From NCBI RefSeq assembly GCF_026723865.1, contig NZ_CP113529.1:4030001-4094000 (forward strand): a DNA stretch of 64,000 nt, in the 5' to 3' direction. The translations under genes were made by a program, and so were the position numbers. Below the pieces are notes generated by a model that was not told where the DNA came from, searched no databases, and worked only from the letters and a program-made list of their open reading frames with translations. Below are positions 36,216 to 44,651 of the stretch, in pieces. Source of the DNA: Mycobacterium sp. Aquia_216 (GTDB lineage: Bacteria > Actinomycetota > Actinomycetes > Mycobacteriales > Mycobacteriaceae). Position 1 is the first letter of the stretch; every line of letters starts with the position of its first letter.

Positions 36216-37411
36216 CACATGCCCAGGGCGGCGAACGCGTCGAGGTCGGCACACGCCTGCGCCGAGCGCTCGATATTGGCCAGGCTGATTTCTGGCTTCT
36301 GCATCTGCGGCTGCAGCTTATTGGAGCCAATAGTGCCGAGCCACATAAACATTGCATGGGGGATCATCTGGCGATAGCGCAGCCAGAGGGTCTCGGAGTC
36401 GGGCACACTCGCGACACCGTGCTCACCCAGACGTTCGCGGTAGAACTCCAGGAGGTCGCGTTCCCAGGCCCGTCGATGCGCGATCGTCAGGTTGCCGATC
36501 AACGCGTACGCGATGTCCTGGGCGCCGAAGCCGTGCAGCATGCACTGCCAGTCGAACAGTCCGACCCGACCGTCGCCGGTGAGGTACCAGTTGCCGGCAT
36601 GGACGTCGCTGTGCACGATGGTACGTGGTCCGTCGGCCGAAACGCGCCTGCTGCGCAGCAGCACTTCGACGAAATCATCTCTGCGCAAGAAGATCTCGGG
36701 TGGCATCACGTGCTCGGCACGATCGAACCCGACGACAGCGCAGCGGTCCATCAGCATCAGCTTGTGAAGTCGAAGCTGCCACGAGTGCGGGTCCATCAGC
36801 CAGCCGAACCGGCTCGTCAGGCCGGGCTGATCCCAGTAATTGGCGTGCAGTCTTGCGAGCAGATCGACGGCGTCCTCGGCCTGTTCCCGGGTGAAGTGCC
36901 GGGTGAGGATCGTGTCGGTCTTGGCCCCCCGAGTTCGTGTCACGTCCTCCATGATGAATAGCGATCGATTGGATTTGGGATCCCAGGCGGCGTAGTAGCC
37001 GGCCGGCGCCTCAATGTCGAGTTCGCGCCGGATCACGCTGTAGAACGCGTGCTCGGCGGGCAGCAGGTTGCCCGTGGTCGTGACCAGCCGGGTCAATAGG
37101 GTCGGAGAGGACTTGGTGAACAGGTGCACGGGCAGTCCAGCCTGGCTTCCCGTCTCGTTGTAGACCACTTCGACGGTTCTACGTGCGGAAGTGCCGTCGT
37201 TCTTTGGGCCCAAGATAAACCGCTCGACCCGTGCGCCGGGCGTTCCGGAACACAATGCGGCGGTAAGCCATTCGGTGGTCAGCGCCGCCGGTGACGGTGG
37301 TACTTGGTCGAGGCTGGTCGGTCGCGGCCGGGCGATCTTTTCGTAGACGATAGCGGCCGACGCCCTTGCCACGGCGGACCCGATTTCGGCAACGGCGGCG
37401 ATGGAGGGCAT
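36215..37411 (-). CDS. APH-fold small-molecule phosphotransferase (ecdysteroid-kinase-like)
   Basis: A 398-residue kinase of the aminoglycoside-phosphotransferase / EcKinase superfamily, predicted to phosphorylate a hydroxyl of a small molecule with ATP. The catalytic loop HSDVHAGN (His267, Asp269, Asn274) and the metal site FDWQ (Asp287) are present, with Lys100 as the likely ATP-contacting lysine. I chose ATG 37411, where AGAGGA lies 6 bases upstream. It heads a four-gene operon and is divergent from a CrtC/AttH-like gene, the same two families that are adjacent at 50760-52967. An antibiotic-resistance role is not supported. Confidence 0.82.
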   Translation of the reverse strand: MPSIAAVAEIGSAVARASAAIVYEKIARPRPTSLDQVPPSPAALTTEWLTAALCSGTPGARVERFILGPKNDGTSARRTVEVVYNETGSQAGLPVHLFTKSSPTLLTRLVTTTGNLLPAEHAFYSVIRRELDIEAPAGYYAAWDPKSNRSLFIMEDVTRTRGAKTDTILTRHFTREQAEDAVDLLARLHANYWDQPGLTSRFGWLMDPHSWQLRLHKLMLMDRCAVVGFDRAEHVMPPEIFLRRDDFVEVLLRSRRVSADGPRTIVHSDVHAGNWYLTGDGRVGLFDWQCMLHGFGAQDIAYALIGNLTIAHRRAWERDLLEFYRERLGEHGVASVPDSETLWLRYRQMIPHAMFMWLGTIGSNKLQPQMQKPEISLANIERSAQACADLDAFAALGM

Positions 37412-37828
37412 TGGCATTCCTCTACGGTGCGAACGATCGTACGCGGAATACAATAAGTCGATACGGCCGATCCACGGAAACGACGATGGGTCGATACTCC
37501 CCCGCCGGCCTTCCGCTGATCTGACCTATTGCCTGCATATTTAGTGCCACTTCACTGTGAATCGGTTCTGAGTCCATGGTCATGATTGGCGTCACGCAGG
37601 TCTCGTGTCAAGCCTCGCGGCGACACGCACAGCGCGGACAATCCGAACGAACGTTCGCAGGAACGTACAGAGTTGCCCCGGGCCCAGCGGGCCGCGTCTA
37701 CGGACAGGCGTTGACCGGCTGCCAGGATCTGACCGCGGACACGGAAATCCTCTACATAATTCGTGAACGATCGTTATCCGTCGTGCTAGGTTAGTGGGCG
37801 TTGCCGCGAATCGAGAAGGGAACGATCG
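37412..37828. other. Divergent regulatory region with three palindromes
   Basis: 417 bp between the leftward kinase operon and the rightward CrtC/AttH-like gene, with no convincing gene. It contains AACGATCGT at 37432-37440 (20 bp before the kinase start), the perfect palindrome CGAACGTTCG at 37648-37657, and AACGATCGTT at 37766-37775. A 72-codon frame at 37576-37794 has no family resemblance and overlaps these sites. Confidence 0.6.
37766..37775. promoter_or_regulatory. Palindrome AACGATCGTT, candidate operator
   Basis: A perfect 10-bp palindrome 53 bp upstream of the CrtC/AttH-like ATG, identical to the site at 19472-19481 upstream of the carotenoid-oxygenase gene. Sharing by two intergenic regions of the same functional class supports a real operator. 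Confidence 0.45.
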
Positions 37829-38716
37829 ATGACCGCAGTCACCGTCGACAGCTGGGGGCCTTTGGCCACCGCGATACACACGGGGGCGGCAACCGACGCC
37901 GAACCCACCTGGAAGGACAACGCCTATCTCGCGTTCTGGGACCTGGCTTCCGACACGTTCGGCAGCGTTCACGTCTCGACGTCGCCCAACGCGCCGGGTT
38001 CACGCAGGGCGCGGTGCAGCTTCTCGGTAGATGGCAAGACGGTCGAAATCATCGAACCGCTTCCCGAGGGCAGCTTCGCCGGCGACCACATCGATTTCGG
38101 GCTCAACGGAGCGGTGCGCATCGACCACCCCGACCTGACCGCGAATTTCGTCAACACCCCGATGTACCTACCCGCCGACTACTCGTCGACGGGGTTGATC
38201 CCGGATCTCGTTCCCGGGCGTCCGCTGCAACATTTTCAGAGCGCCTGCCGGGTCGAGGGTACGGTCACCACCAGAAGCGGGCAGCATGGCTTTGCCGCTC
38301 AGGGACTACGCGATCGCACTTGGGGTTTTCGCGACGAAGCCGCCATGTGGGTCGAGTACGCCGCGCTGGCGGCCGTATTCGACGACGTCTTCGTGAGCTC
38401 GATGAAGTTCCTGCGCACCGACGGGACGCAGGTCTCGGACGGATTCTGGAACACGCCGACGACGTCGACGCCGGTGGTGAACATGAGCATTCGCCGCAAC
38501 GCCGCAGCCCAATTCGTCAGGGCGCGACTGGAACTCAAAGACGGGACCTCGACCGAGATCGCATTGGTGGAGCGCGCAGCGGGATTCTTCGTTCCCATGG
38601 GCGTCGAGACCGACGGGCCCGCGTTCGGCACCTACGACGACTTCATGCAAGTCGAGTCGTCCGGCTTGCGTGGGGGCGGGCTCCTCGAACAAGGTGTCGT
38701 GCACCGCGTCCACTGA
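37829..38716 (+). CDS. CrtC/AttH-like lipocalin-fold protein, DUF7064/7065-type
   Basis: A 295-residue beta-rich protein. GLRDRTWGFRD (DRTW at 162-165) is the clearest motif; the related protein at 50760 has PRDRSW at the same place. This resembles the AttH/CrtC superfamily, which includes carotenoid 1,2-hydratases, and the uncharacterised families often found beside APH-type kinases. No signal peptide or membrane segment is visible. It is divergent from such a kinase across a 417-bp region. A hydratase role on an isoprenoid is possible but unproven. The start at ATG 37829 follows AGAAGGGAACG. Confidence 0.6.
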   Translation: MTAVTVDSWGPLATAIHTGAATDAEPTWKDNAYLAFWDLASDTFGSVHVSTSPNAPGSRRARCSFSVDGKTVEIIEPLPEGSFAGDHIDFGLNGAVRIDHPDLTANFVNTPMYLPADYSSTGLIPDLVPGRPLQHFQSACRVEGTVTTRSGQHGFAAQGLRDRTWGFRDEAAMWVEYAALAAVFDDVFVSSMKFLRTDGTQVSDGFWNTPTTSTPVVNMSIRRNAAAQFVRARLELKDGTSTEIALVERAAGFFVPMGVETDGPAFGTYDDFMQVESSGLRGGGLLEQGVVHRVH

Positions 38717-38765
38717 TCGTCGCTGCGGGGGTAAGCCCATTCGGTGAATCCAACTCGCTGACCGC

Positions 38766-39641
38766 TCAGGGAGCGGGTACGGCGACCGGGACCTTGTCTT
38801 GTTCTTGGGCACCGAAGATGGCGGCCTTGATGATGCCGACCTTGGAGGTGATGAAGACCTCGTCGTCGGGCCGTCCGACGACGAACGACAGAATCCACAC
38901 GCATGTCAACGCCAACCCCAGGGTGACCAACCACGCCAGATAGGTGAACCCCACGTGGGCGTTGAGGTTCAGTGCCGTCCACACCGGCCAGGCGGCGGCA
39001 CCGTTCGCTATGCCGTCGGCCATCGGAATGAACGCGATGACCAGGGCCAGTCGCGCCCCACGCAGATGGGGACTCAACCGGTAGATCAACGCGCCGGCTG
39101 TCATTGGCATCAGCGGATTGACGCAGACCCACCACAGCGGCAGACCCCAGAAGTTCAGCGGTTGTGGACCGTAGTACTCGTAGGCACCCATCAACACACC
39201 GGGGCTTTCCAGCCAGATGTTGATGAATACGTCGATCAGATATAGCTGGAAAACCGCTTTCCGCGTGACGCCCGTCTGATAGATCCGACAAGCCAGGTAG
39301 GCCAGCCCGCCGACGTACCAGATGTAGACGAAATTGATGAATAGTGGGAAATCCCGGCCCATCGACGAAAACGTGGTCGTGACCGCCCCCTGACGTATGT
39401 AGCACAACCCCATCGTGTCGACGATTGGTTCGAATAGGCAGGCAATACCGCCGCCGATCAGGCAATACGCCAGCAACGGGCCACGGCCGGTCAGAAGATG
39501 CTTGACTGCGAAAAAGACGCCGAAAAGCACGGGAATCCCGAGAAAGATCGTGAATAGCACCTCGGGCATGAAGGGCATCGGCGTCGTCGGATGCACCGGG
39601 ATCGGGGGGGCAGCAGCGAGCACAGAAGCAAATGCCGTCAT
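38766..39641 (-). CDS. Polytopic membrane protein with EPxxD motif (family C, copy 3)
   Basis: A 291-residue membrane protein, with about seven segments. IGGGIACLFEPIVD (Glu71, Asp75), then FVYIWYVGGLAYLAC, WLESPGVLMGAYEYYG, LPLWWVCVNPL and IPMADGIANG match the two family-C copies at 22503-24130. I chose ATG 39641 (MTAFASVLAA), preceded by AGGGAAG; the frame from 39689 has no such site. Unlike the other copies, it is not overlapped by a FAD gene, but one (39872) lies 230 bp upstream on the same strand. Confidence 0.7.
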   Translation of the reverse strand: MTAFASVLAAAPPIPVHPTTPMPFMPEVLFTIFLGIPVLFGVFFAVKHLLTGRGPLLAYCLIGGGIACLFEPIVDTMGLCYIRQGAVTTTFSSMGRDFPLFINFVYIWYVGGLAYLACRIYQTGVTRKAVFQLYLIDVFINIWLESPGVLMGAYEYYGPQPLNFWGLPLWWVCVNPLMPMTAGALIYRLSPHLRGARLALVIAFIPMADGIANGAAAWPVWTALNLNAHVGFTYLAWLVTLGLALTCVWILSFVVGRPDDEVFITSKVGIIKAAIFGAQEQDKVPVAVPAP

Positions 39642-39871
39642 CTCTTCCCTTACGTCGGACTGGAGCGCGAACAAGGCTCCGCGCGCCATTCGCCCCGGCG
39701 ATCGGCTGCGCTTACACCTTTTAAGACAATCCGGAGCGTATCCGGATATGAATCATTTTTCAAGTATGAATAGCCGTTCATCACGGCCGCAATCGGCGAC
39801 CGCCACGTCCAGCGGCGCGCCTTCACTCAACGACACGGCGGCCCAGCCGGTGTGGAACCGTTGCGGCAGAG

Positions 39872-41266
39872 CTACACCGCGACGAAACGCCGCCGCGGCG
39901 TACGCAGTTGTGCCAGTAACTCTGCCGCGGCCCGCTCACCGGATACTGTCGCGGTGCACATATTCGACGACGACCGGAACACCCCGGCCAACTGGATTCG
40001 CGAGGTGACGGGCGCCTGCCGGGCCTGAAACTGCCCGAGTTCCTTGTAGAGCCCCGGCCTGCTGTAGACGATCACTTCATTCCACCGGGCGATGCGCGTG
40101 TAGTCCACGGTGTCGGTGACACCGGGGATCAACTTTTCCATCCTGCGCAGGATCTGGGTGCGGATGGTGTCGTCGTCCTCGTCGATGATCTGTTCGGCGA
40201 ATTCGGTCATGGTCAGGATGTCGAGCAAGCCGTGACCCTCCGGTGCTCGGCCCGGCGCCTTGTTGTGCTCGCAGGTGAAGCCCATCAAGTCAGGGTCGAC
40301 CGGCTCGGGAATGTTGATCACCGACGCCACGATGCCCTTGGGCTTGCGGGTCACGCCGGTGTTCATCACGACGCACTTGGTGTAGCGCAGACTGCGCAAA
40401 AACGCCTCCGAAGCCGCATCGAAATGGCCGGGTACCAGGTCGGGGATGGTATCGCCGCGCGCCGTAACAACCGCCCCTGCACCCGATTCGGTGTGGGTGA
40501 CGCCATCGGCGTCAGTCCAGGTGACGATCACTCCGTCGGTCTCTTCCCTGATCTCATGGACCAAGGTGTTGAGCCGGATGTCCATGCCTTCGGAGAGACG
40601 GTCGACGTAGGTCGAGTATCCCTCACGGAACGCGTACAACTTGCTGCCCAGGATGTTGTAGAGCATGAAGAACAACTCCAGGTTCGAGATGGCATCGCCG
40701 CGCACACCCAGCACTCCGCGCACCGTCGAATTGATGACGTAGTCGTACACCTCCCCGGACAGGCCGAGGTGCAGTGAGCAGTATTCGCGGGGCGTCATGG
40801 TGTCGAATGCCGAAGCACGAGAGAGGTCTTCGTAGTTGAGCAGCTTGCTTGCGCGCGTCGCGTCGATACCGAAGCGGGCCATCAGCGCCTTGGACTTCAG
40901 CGATACCAGCGGCGTCTTGAGGACGTCGAGAAACAGGTGATCCGAGCGCAGGTTGTAGATGGTGTCATCACGCGCGAAGCCGATGATCGAGCCCGCCGCG
41001 ATCAGATCATCACCGCTACCAATCTCGTGGGCGAGTTTGACCACCGGCTCGTAAGCACTCGGCAGAATCGTCGCCCCCTCCTCCATCAGGTACCCCTGTT
41101 CGCGGTGGGTGTGGATCATGCCGCCAGTACGGTCGCGTTTCTCCAAAATGACGGCCGGAATCCCCTGCGCCCGAAGACGATAGGCCGCGGTGAGGCCGGA
41201 CGGCCCGGCACCGACGATGAAGACCGGTCCGCGGTCGGCGAGTTCGTCATGGGCGTTAGCGGTCAT
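39872..41266 (-). CDS. FAD-dependent oxidoreductase, phytoene-desaturase/PPO-like
   Basis: A 464-residue FAD enzyme. GAGPSG is at residues 19-24, LEKRDRTGG provides the ribose contact, and the C-terminal contact is LAGVFRSSSNMCTATVSGERAA. Closest relative in the window is the protein at 24127. The ATG overlaps the stop of the upstream TetR gene by 4 bp, so it is translated from the AveC-TetR-FAD mRNA. It probably works with the AveC-like protein, and perhaps with the family-C protein downstream. Desaturation or oxidation of a hydrophobic substrate is inferred from the family. Confidence 0.82.
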   Translation of the reverse strand: MTANAHDELADRGPVFIVGAGPSGLTAAYRLRAQGIPAVILEKRDRTGGMIHTHREQGYLMEEGATILPSAYEPVVKLAHEIGSGDDLIAAGSIIGFARDDTIYNLRSDHLFLDVLKTPLVSLKSKALMARFGIDATRASKLLNYEDLSRASAFDTMTPREYCSLHLGLSGEVYDYVINSTVRGVLGVRGDAISNLELFFMLYNILGSKLYAFREGYSTYVDRLSEGMDIRLNTLVHEIREETDGVIVTWTDADGVTHTESGAGAVVTARGDTIPDLVPGHFDAASEAFLRSLRYTKCVVMNTGVTRKPKGIVASVINIPEPVDPDLMGFTCEHNKAPGRAPEGHGLLDILTMTEFAEQIIDEDDDTIRTQILRRMEKLIPGVTDTVDYTRIARWNEVIVYSRPGLYKELGQFQARQAPVTSRIQLAGVFRSSSNMCTATVSGERAAAELLAQLRTPRRRFVAV

Positions 41267-41883
41267 CTCTTCACTCTCTTTCTCGGAGTCGTGCGGTTTA
41301 CGACCAGGGAAGGCAGCACGAAATCGGCGACGAGGGATTTTTCGGCGTCAGCGTCGAGATCCTCCCGCAGGATCAACATCAGGTAGACACCACGCAGCCA
41401 CTCGACGACGCGGTCGTCACTCACTTCGGGCCGGATCTCGCCGCGCTCGCGAGCACGCCGCAGCATCGGGCCCAAGACATCCAAAACGATTCCCTGCATG
41501 GCCGATTCGTGGCCGGTGATCAGCCGGTGCAGGGAAACGGTTGTGGTGGTGTCCAGCAGGTGTCGCAGTTCCGGATCGGAGCGGGCCGCGTCCACCGTGG
41601 CGATCGAGGTCTCCAGCAGCAACTCGTCGAACGGGGCGTCGCGGTCGGCGATCGGCCGGATGCCCTCCCCCAGTTCACGCAGTCTGGTCACGATCGCGGC
41701 TTCGGTGATCTCGGGGCGGGTCAGGCCGAGCCGGTAGAGGCCGGTGCGCCCTATACCCGATTCCTTGGCGATGTCGTCCATCGTGGTTCGGTCGACTCCG
41801 TAGCGCGCGAAACTACGGCGGGCAGCGACCAGCACCTGCTCCGGGACGGGAGCGCCCATGTTTTCGGTAGCCATGGCGACCAT
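41263..41883 (-). CDS. TetR-family regulator within an AveC-FAD operon
   Basis: A 206-residue TetR protein with helix-turn-helix at about residues 17-62 (VLVAARRSFARYGVDRTTMD, IAKESGIGRTGLYRLGLTRPEI). ATG 41883 follows GGGAGGCGGTTAG and starts next to the AveC stop codon; its own stop overlaps the FAD oxidoreductase by 4 bp. A repressor in the middle of an operon implies autoregulation of the whole unit. The repeated GGAAC elements at 42970-43009 upstream of the AveC gene are its likely target. Confidence 0.9.
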   Translation of the reverse strand: MVAMATENMGAPVPEQVLVAARRSFARYGVDRTTMDDIAKESGIGRTGLYRLGLTRPEITEAAIVTRLRELGEGIRPIADRDAPFDELLLETSIATVDAARSDPELRHLLDTTTTVSLHRLITGHESAMQGIVLDVLGPMLRRARERGEIRPEVSDDRVVEWLRGVYLMLILREDLDADAEKSLVADFVLPSLVVNRTTPRKRVKR

Positions 41884-42966
41884 CTAACCGCCTCCCGAAA
41901 CGCCGGTACTCTGGGTATGTTTCAGCTGATTCAGATACTGATTGGGACACAACGGCTTTCCGGGCTGGCCACAATAGATGCTGCCCTGCTGATAGGACGG
42001 CAACACCGGGATACTGTTCGTCCCGCCGGTCATGGCTACCCAGTCGTTAGGTATCTGGTAGGCCACCAGGGTGGTGAAACCCGCCCAACCACATACCGCC
42101 AAGGTGGACAGGACGGTCTTGGCCCCGGGACTTACCGTCAACGTGTCGACGTCACGGTCCACCGCGCAACGCCCGTTCGCGTCACGTCCGTCGCGCAACC
42201 AGGTGAACATCAAGCAATACGCCGAAATGAACAGCAACTCGGTCAGCGGGAGCCGATGAGTGGTGTCGGCCCAGAGAGTAAGCGCGTTCGGCGACGACAC
42301 ATAGGTATAGACGCCCGTTCGGTTCCAGGCGGTGGCCAGGCATCCGAATGCCACAACGAAAGTCACGAGCACGACGGCATAGAGGCCGACGGTGCTTGAC
42401 CGCGAAAATTGCCTGCGCAACAGGTCCAAGTAGGCACATCCCACGATGGCGGCGCCCACTCCCAACCAGATGTAGGCGGGCATGCACCAGCCCAAGCTCC
42501 ATGCCCATCGGTCGGCCTGAGGTGCGGCGAATCCCGGAAACTGCCCGGCCCACGTGCCCAAGTTCAGCGAATGAGCGTTCATCGCCCAAGTGGGGTTGAA
42601 CATCTGACACAGCACGTCGAGGACCGATGCGAACAAGCCCCCTAAAAACAGCTTTCCGTCCAGGGTGATGGTCCGTTGCCGGTAGGCCGGCCGCAGCAGT
42701 GTGAACCAGAGCAAGAAAGCGAACACCGAGAGGCTGATCGCCTCTGTCAGCCGAATGACCCAGCCGAAGGAGTACGGGTCGGGTCCAGGATCAACAGCCG
42801 CGGCCTGCGGGGACAACAACCACCTGGTCCAGCAGCTCACCGCCAGCCCTACCAGCGCCAGACCCAACGCAGCCCACAACCACACCTTGCCGGACGGCCG
42901 TACCCGGGTGGCGGTCTCCGCGGCCGTGCGGTGGGTGGGCACGACCACGTCGACGCCGGCGTCCAT
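41884..42966 (-). CDS. AveC-like (spirocyclase-family) membrane protein, copy 5
   Basis: A 360-residue polytopic protein: segment 1 VWLWAALGLALVGLAVSCW, then RQRTITLDGKLFLGG, NAHSLNLGTW, PAYIWLGVGAAIVGC and a late GRCAVDRDVDTL loop. In the tail SIYCGQPGKPLCPN replaces the usual CPGPG element. The frame is open for another 287 codons upstream, but that part overlaps the divergent gene and is not AveC-like. ATG 42966 is the best start I can see, though no clear ribosome site precedes it (ATG 42984 is the alternative). It is the first gene of the AveC-TetR-FAD operon. Confidence 0.72.
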   Translation of the reverse strand: MDAGVDVVVPTHRTAAETATRVRPSGKVWLWAALGLALVGLAVSCWTRWLLSPQAAAVDPGPDPYSFGWVIRLTEAISLSVFAFLLWFTLLRPAYRQRTITLDGKLFLGGLFASVLDVLCQMFNPTWAMNAHSLNLGTWAGQFPGFAAPQADRWAWSLGWCMPAYIWLGVGAAIVGCAYLDLLRRQFSRSSTVGLYAVVLVTFVVAFGCLATAWNRTGVYTYVSSPNALTLWADTTHRLPLTELLFISAYCLMFTWLRDGRDANGRCAVDRDVDTLTVSPGAKTVLSTLAVCGWAGFTTLVAYQIPNDWVAMTGGTNSIPVLPSYQQGSIYCGQPGKPLCPNQYLNQLKHTQSTGVSGGG

Positions 42967-42969
42967 CGT

Positions 42970-43009
42970 TGGAACATAGCACATGGAACAATGTTCGTAT
43001 CTCGTTCCA
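42970..43009. promoter_or_regulatory. Repeated GGAAC elements in a divergent promoter region
   Basis: TGGAACA occurs twice (42970-42976 and 42984-42990), and the second copy pairs with GTTCCA at 43004-43009 (TGGAAC-N14-GTTCCA). GAAC-N3-GTTC is nested at 42986-42996. The cluster lies between the AveC-TetR-FAD operon and the PEP-utilising gene, which start only 63 bp apart, so one regulator probably controls both. Confidence 0.5.
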
Positions 43010-43029
43010 CATGTCGTATATTGACCGCG

Positions 43030-44643
43030 ATGAGTAACCCAATCGCGCCAAGCGCCGAGCAGGCGAATCTGTTGCACATGGTCAGCTCCCCGACCACTTT
43101 CTTTTCGACGGGTAATGTCGCCGAGGCGGCCCCCGGCGTCCACACGCCGCTGGGCTGGAGCATCTGGGGCGGTCTGACCGAACAGGTGCTTTCGCAAGTC
43201 GTTGTCGCCCTTGGCGCGTGGCCCCGCCCACCCGATGTGTCTGACGTCAACCGGCGGTTCGGCTGCATCTTCTACGGCCGATATGCGGCCAATGTCAACA
43301 CATTTCGCGCCTTTGGCGATCGGATGCCCGGCACCTCCGGCGATGCGGTGGAGATCCAGTTCTTTGGCGCCAAGATGTCGCAAGAGATCGATCATCCAGT
43401 GCCCCAACGCTATCCGGTGGTGGTGGCGAAGATGCCCTGGAACCTGGCCCGGACGCCGCGCCAGGTCGCCGCTTACCGGGCCGACAATTACGCGTGGTGG
43501 ACGGCCAACGTTTGTGACCGCCCCCCCGCCGGAGTGACCGAAGGCCTTGCGGTGCTTTCCGAAGGCAGCCGGCGCTACGTCCCGGTGATGCGTGCCCATT
43601 GCATCGTCACGCTGCTGGCCCAGGCCTGCTACGACCAGCTCGCCAAGCTGTGCACCGCGGCAGGAATGGACGGGCGCGAAAGGGCTCTGGTGAGTGGGTA
43701 CGGCGGCATGGAGGAGTCGGCCGTCATCGCCGACGTGCGCGAGCTGGCCGGCGGGCAGCTTGGCGAGCACGAGTTTGTGCGCCGCCACGGCTACCATGGC
43801 CGCGGCGAGGGCGACGTGTCGAGCCACTCCTGGCGCGAGGACCTCGCGCCGATCCGGGCGTTAGCGGAGTCTTACCGCAAGTCCGGCGCCGATCCTTTGG
43901 CCAACGCGGCGTCCACCCGGACATCACGGCAAGCAGCCGAACGCGAACTGCGGGTACGCGTCCCGTGGTCGCGCCGGCCGCTTCTGGCGCCGACGCTGGC
44001 ATTGACACGACGGTTCGTACTCGCGCGCGAGGTTGGCAAAGCCGGGTTCCTGTTGGCCATGGACGGGATGCGCGCAGGTGCCCGAGCTATCGGCGCGTCG
44101 TTAGCCGAGGAAGGCGTGCTCGATGATGCCGAGAACGTGTTCTTTCTGACCCTCGACGAACTGCTCACCGACCCTCGCGTTCAACGCGGCGATGTGATCG
44201 CAGAGCGTCGCAAGCTCTACGACCGTTACCGAAGCTTGGATCTGCCGCCGACCTGGCAGGGCAACCCCACACCGCTGCCGTTGGATCGCCACGACCAGTC
44301 GACTGAACGCGTTGACATCGTCTCGGGCATGGGTGTGAGCCCCGGGACAGCCGAAGGCACGGTGCGGGTCGTCCACGACGCGGGCGACGACCAGGCCGAT
44401 GAATTCGAACCCGGCGACATCCTGGTGTGCCGCATCACCGACCCGTCCTGGGCTCCGCTGCTCTCGGTGGCCGCGGCGGTGGTCATCGACATCGGCGGAT
44501 CGCTATCACACGGTGCGATCGTCGCCCGCGAACTCGGAATCCCCTGTGTCATCAACACGGTGGACGGCAGCCGGCGGTTGCGCACCGGTGACCGAGTGAT
44601 GGTCGATGGCGAGGCGGGCACCGTCCGAGTGCGCCGACTATAG
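43030..44643 (+). CDS. PEP-utilising/rifampin-phosphotransferase-like protein lacking the ATP-grasp domain
   Basis: A 537-residue protein. The N-terminal part (STGNVAEAAPGVHTPLGWS) and middle helical region match the substrate-binding segment of PEP-synthase / rifampin-phosphotransferase-type enzymes. Residues about 450-537 are a swivelling phosphohistidine domain with GGSLSHGAIVARELGIP, the His at about residue 494. The N-terminal ATP-binding domain normally present is absent, and no ATP-grasp gene lies beside it. It may accept phosphate from a partner in trans, or have lost phosphotransfer. I chose ATG 43030; the frame extends upstream but loses similarity. Confidence 0.75.
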   Translation: MSNPIAPSAEQANLLHMVSSPTTFFSTGNVAEAAPGVHTPLGWSIWGGLTEQVLSQVVVALGAWPRPPDVSDVNRRFGCIFYGRYAANVNTFRAFGDRMPGTSGDAVEIQFFGAKMSQEIDHPVPQRYPVVVAKMPWNLARTPRQVAAYRADNYAWWTANVCDRPPAGVTEGLAVLSEGSRRYVPVMRAHCIVTLLAQACYDQLAKLCTAAGMDGRERALVSGYGGMEESAVIADVRELAGGQLGEHEFVRRHGYHGRGEGDVSSHSWREDLAPIRALAESYRKSGADPLANAASTRTSRQAAERELRVRVPWSRRPLLAPTLALTRRFVLAREVGKAGFLLAMDGMRAGARAIGASLAEEGVLDDAENVFFLTLDELLTDPRVQRGDVIAERRKLYDRYRSLDLPPTWQGNPTPLPLDRHDQSTERVDIVSGMGVSPGTAEGTVRVVHDAGDDQADEFEPGDILVCRITDPSWAPLLSVAAAVVIDIGGSLSHGAIVARELGIPCVINTVDGSRRLRTGDRVMVDGEAGTVRVRRL

Positions 44644-44651
44644 GCTAAACC

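Noticed and set aside
36215..37411. Reading the APH-fold kinase as an aminoglycoside-resistance gene
   Set aside because: The closest visible pattern is EcKinase-like, and the operon partners are lipid-type enzymes; nothing supports an antibiotic role.
37576..37794. A 72-codon frame between the kinase and CrtC/AttH-like genes
   Set aside because: No ribosome site or family resemblance, and it spans likely operators.
42676..43029. An upstream extension of the PEP-utilising gene
   Set aside because: It is antisense to AveC coding sequence; similarity begins only at ATG 43030.
42967..43827. A 287-codon upstream extension of the AveC frame ending at 41884
   Set aside because: It runs antisense through the PEP-utilising gene, has no AveC-like features, and would remove the divergent promoter.
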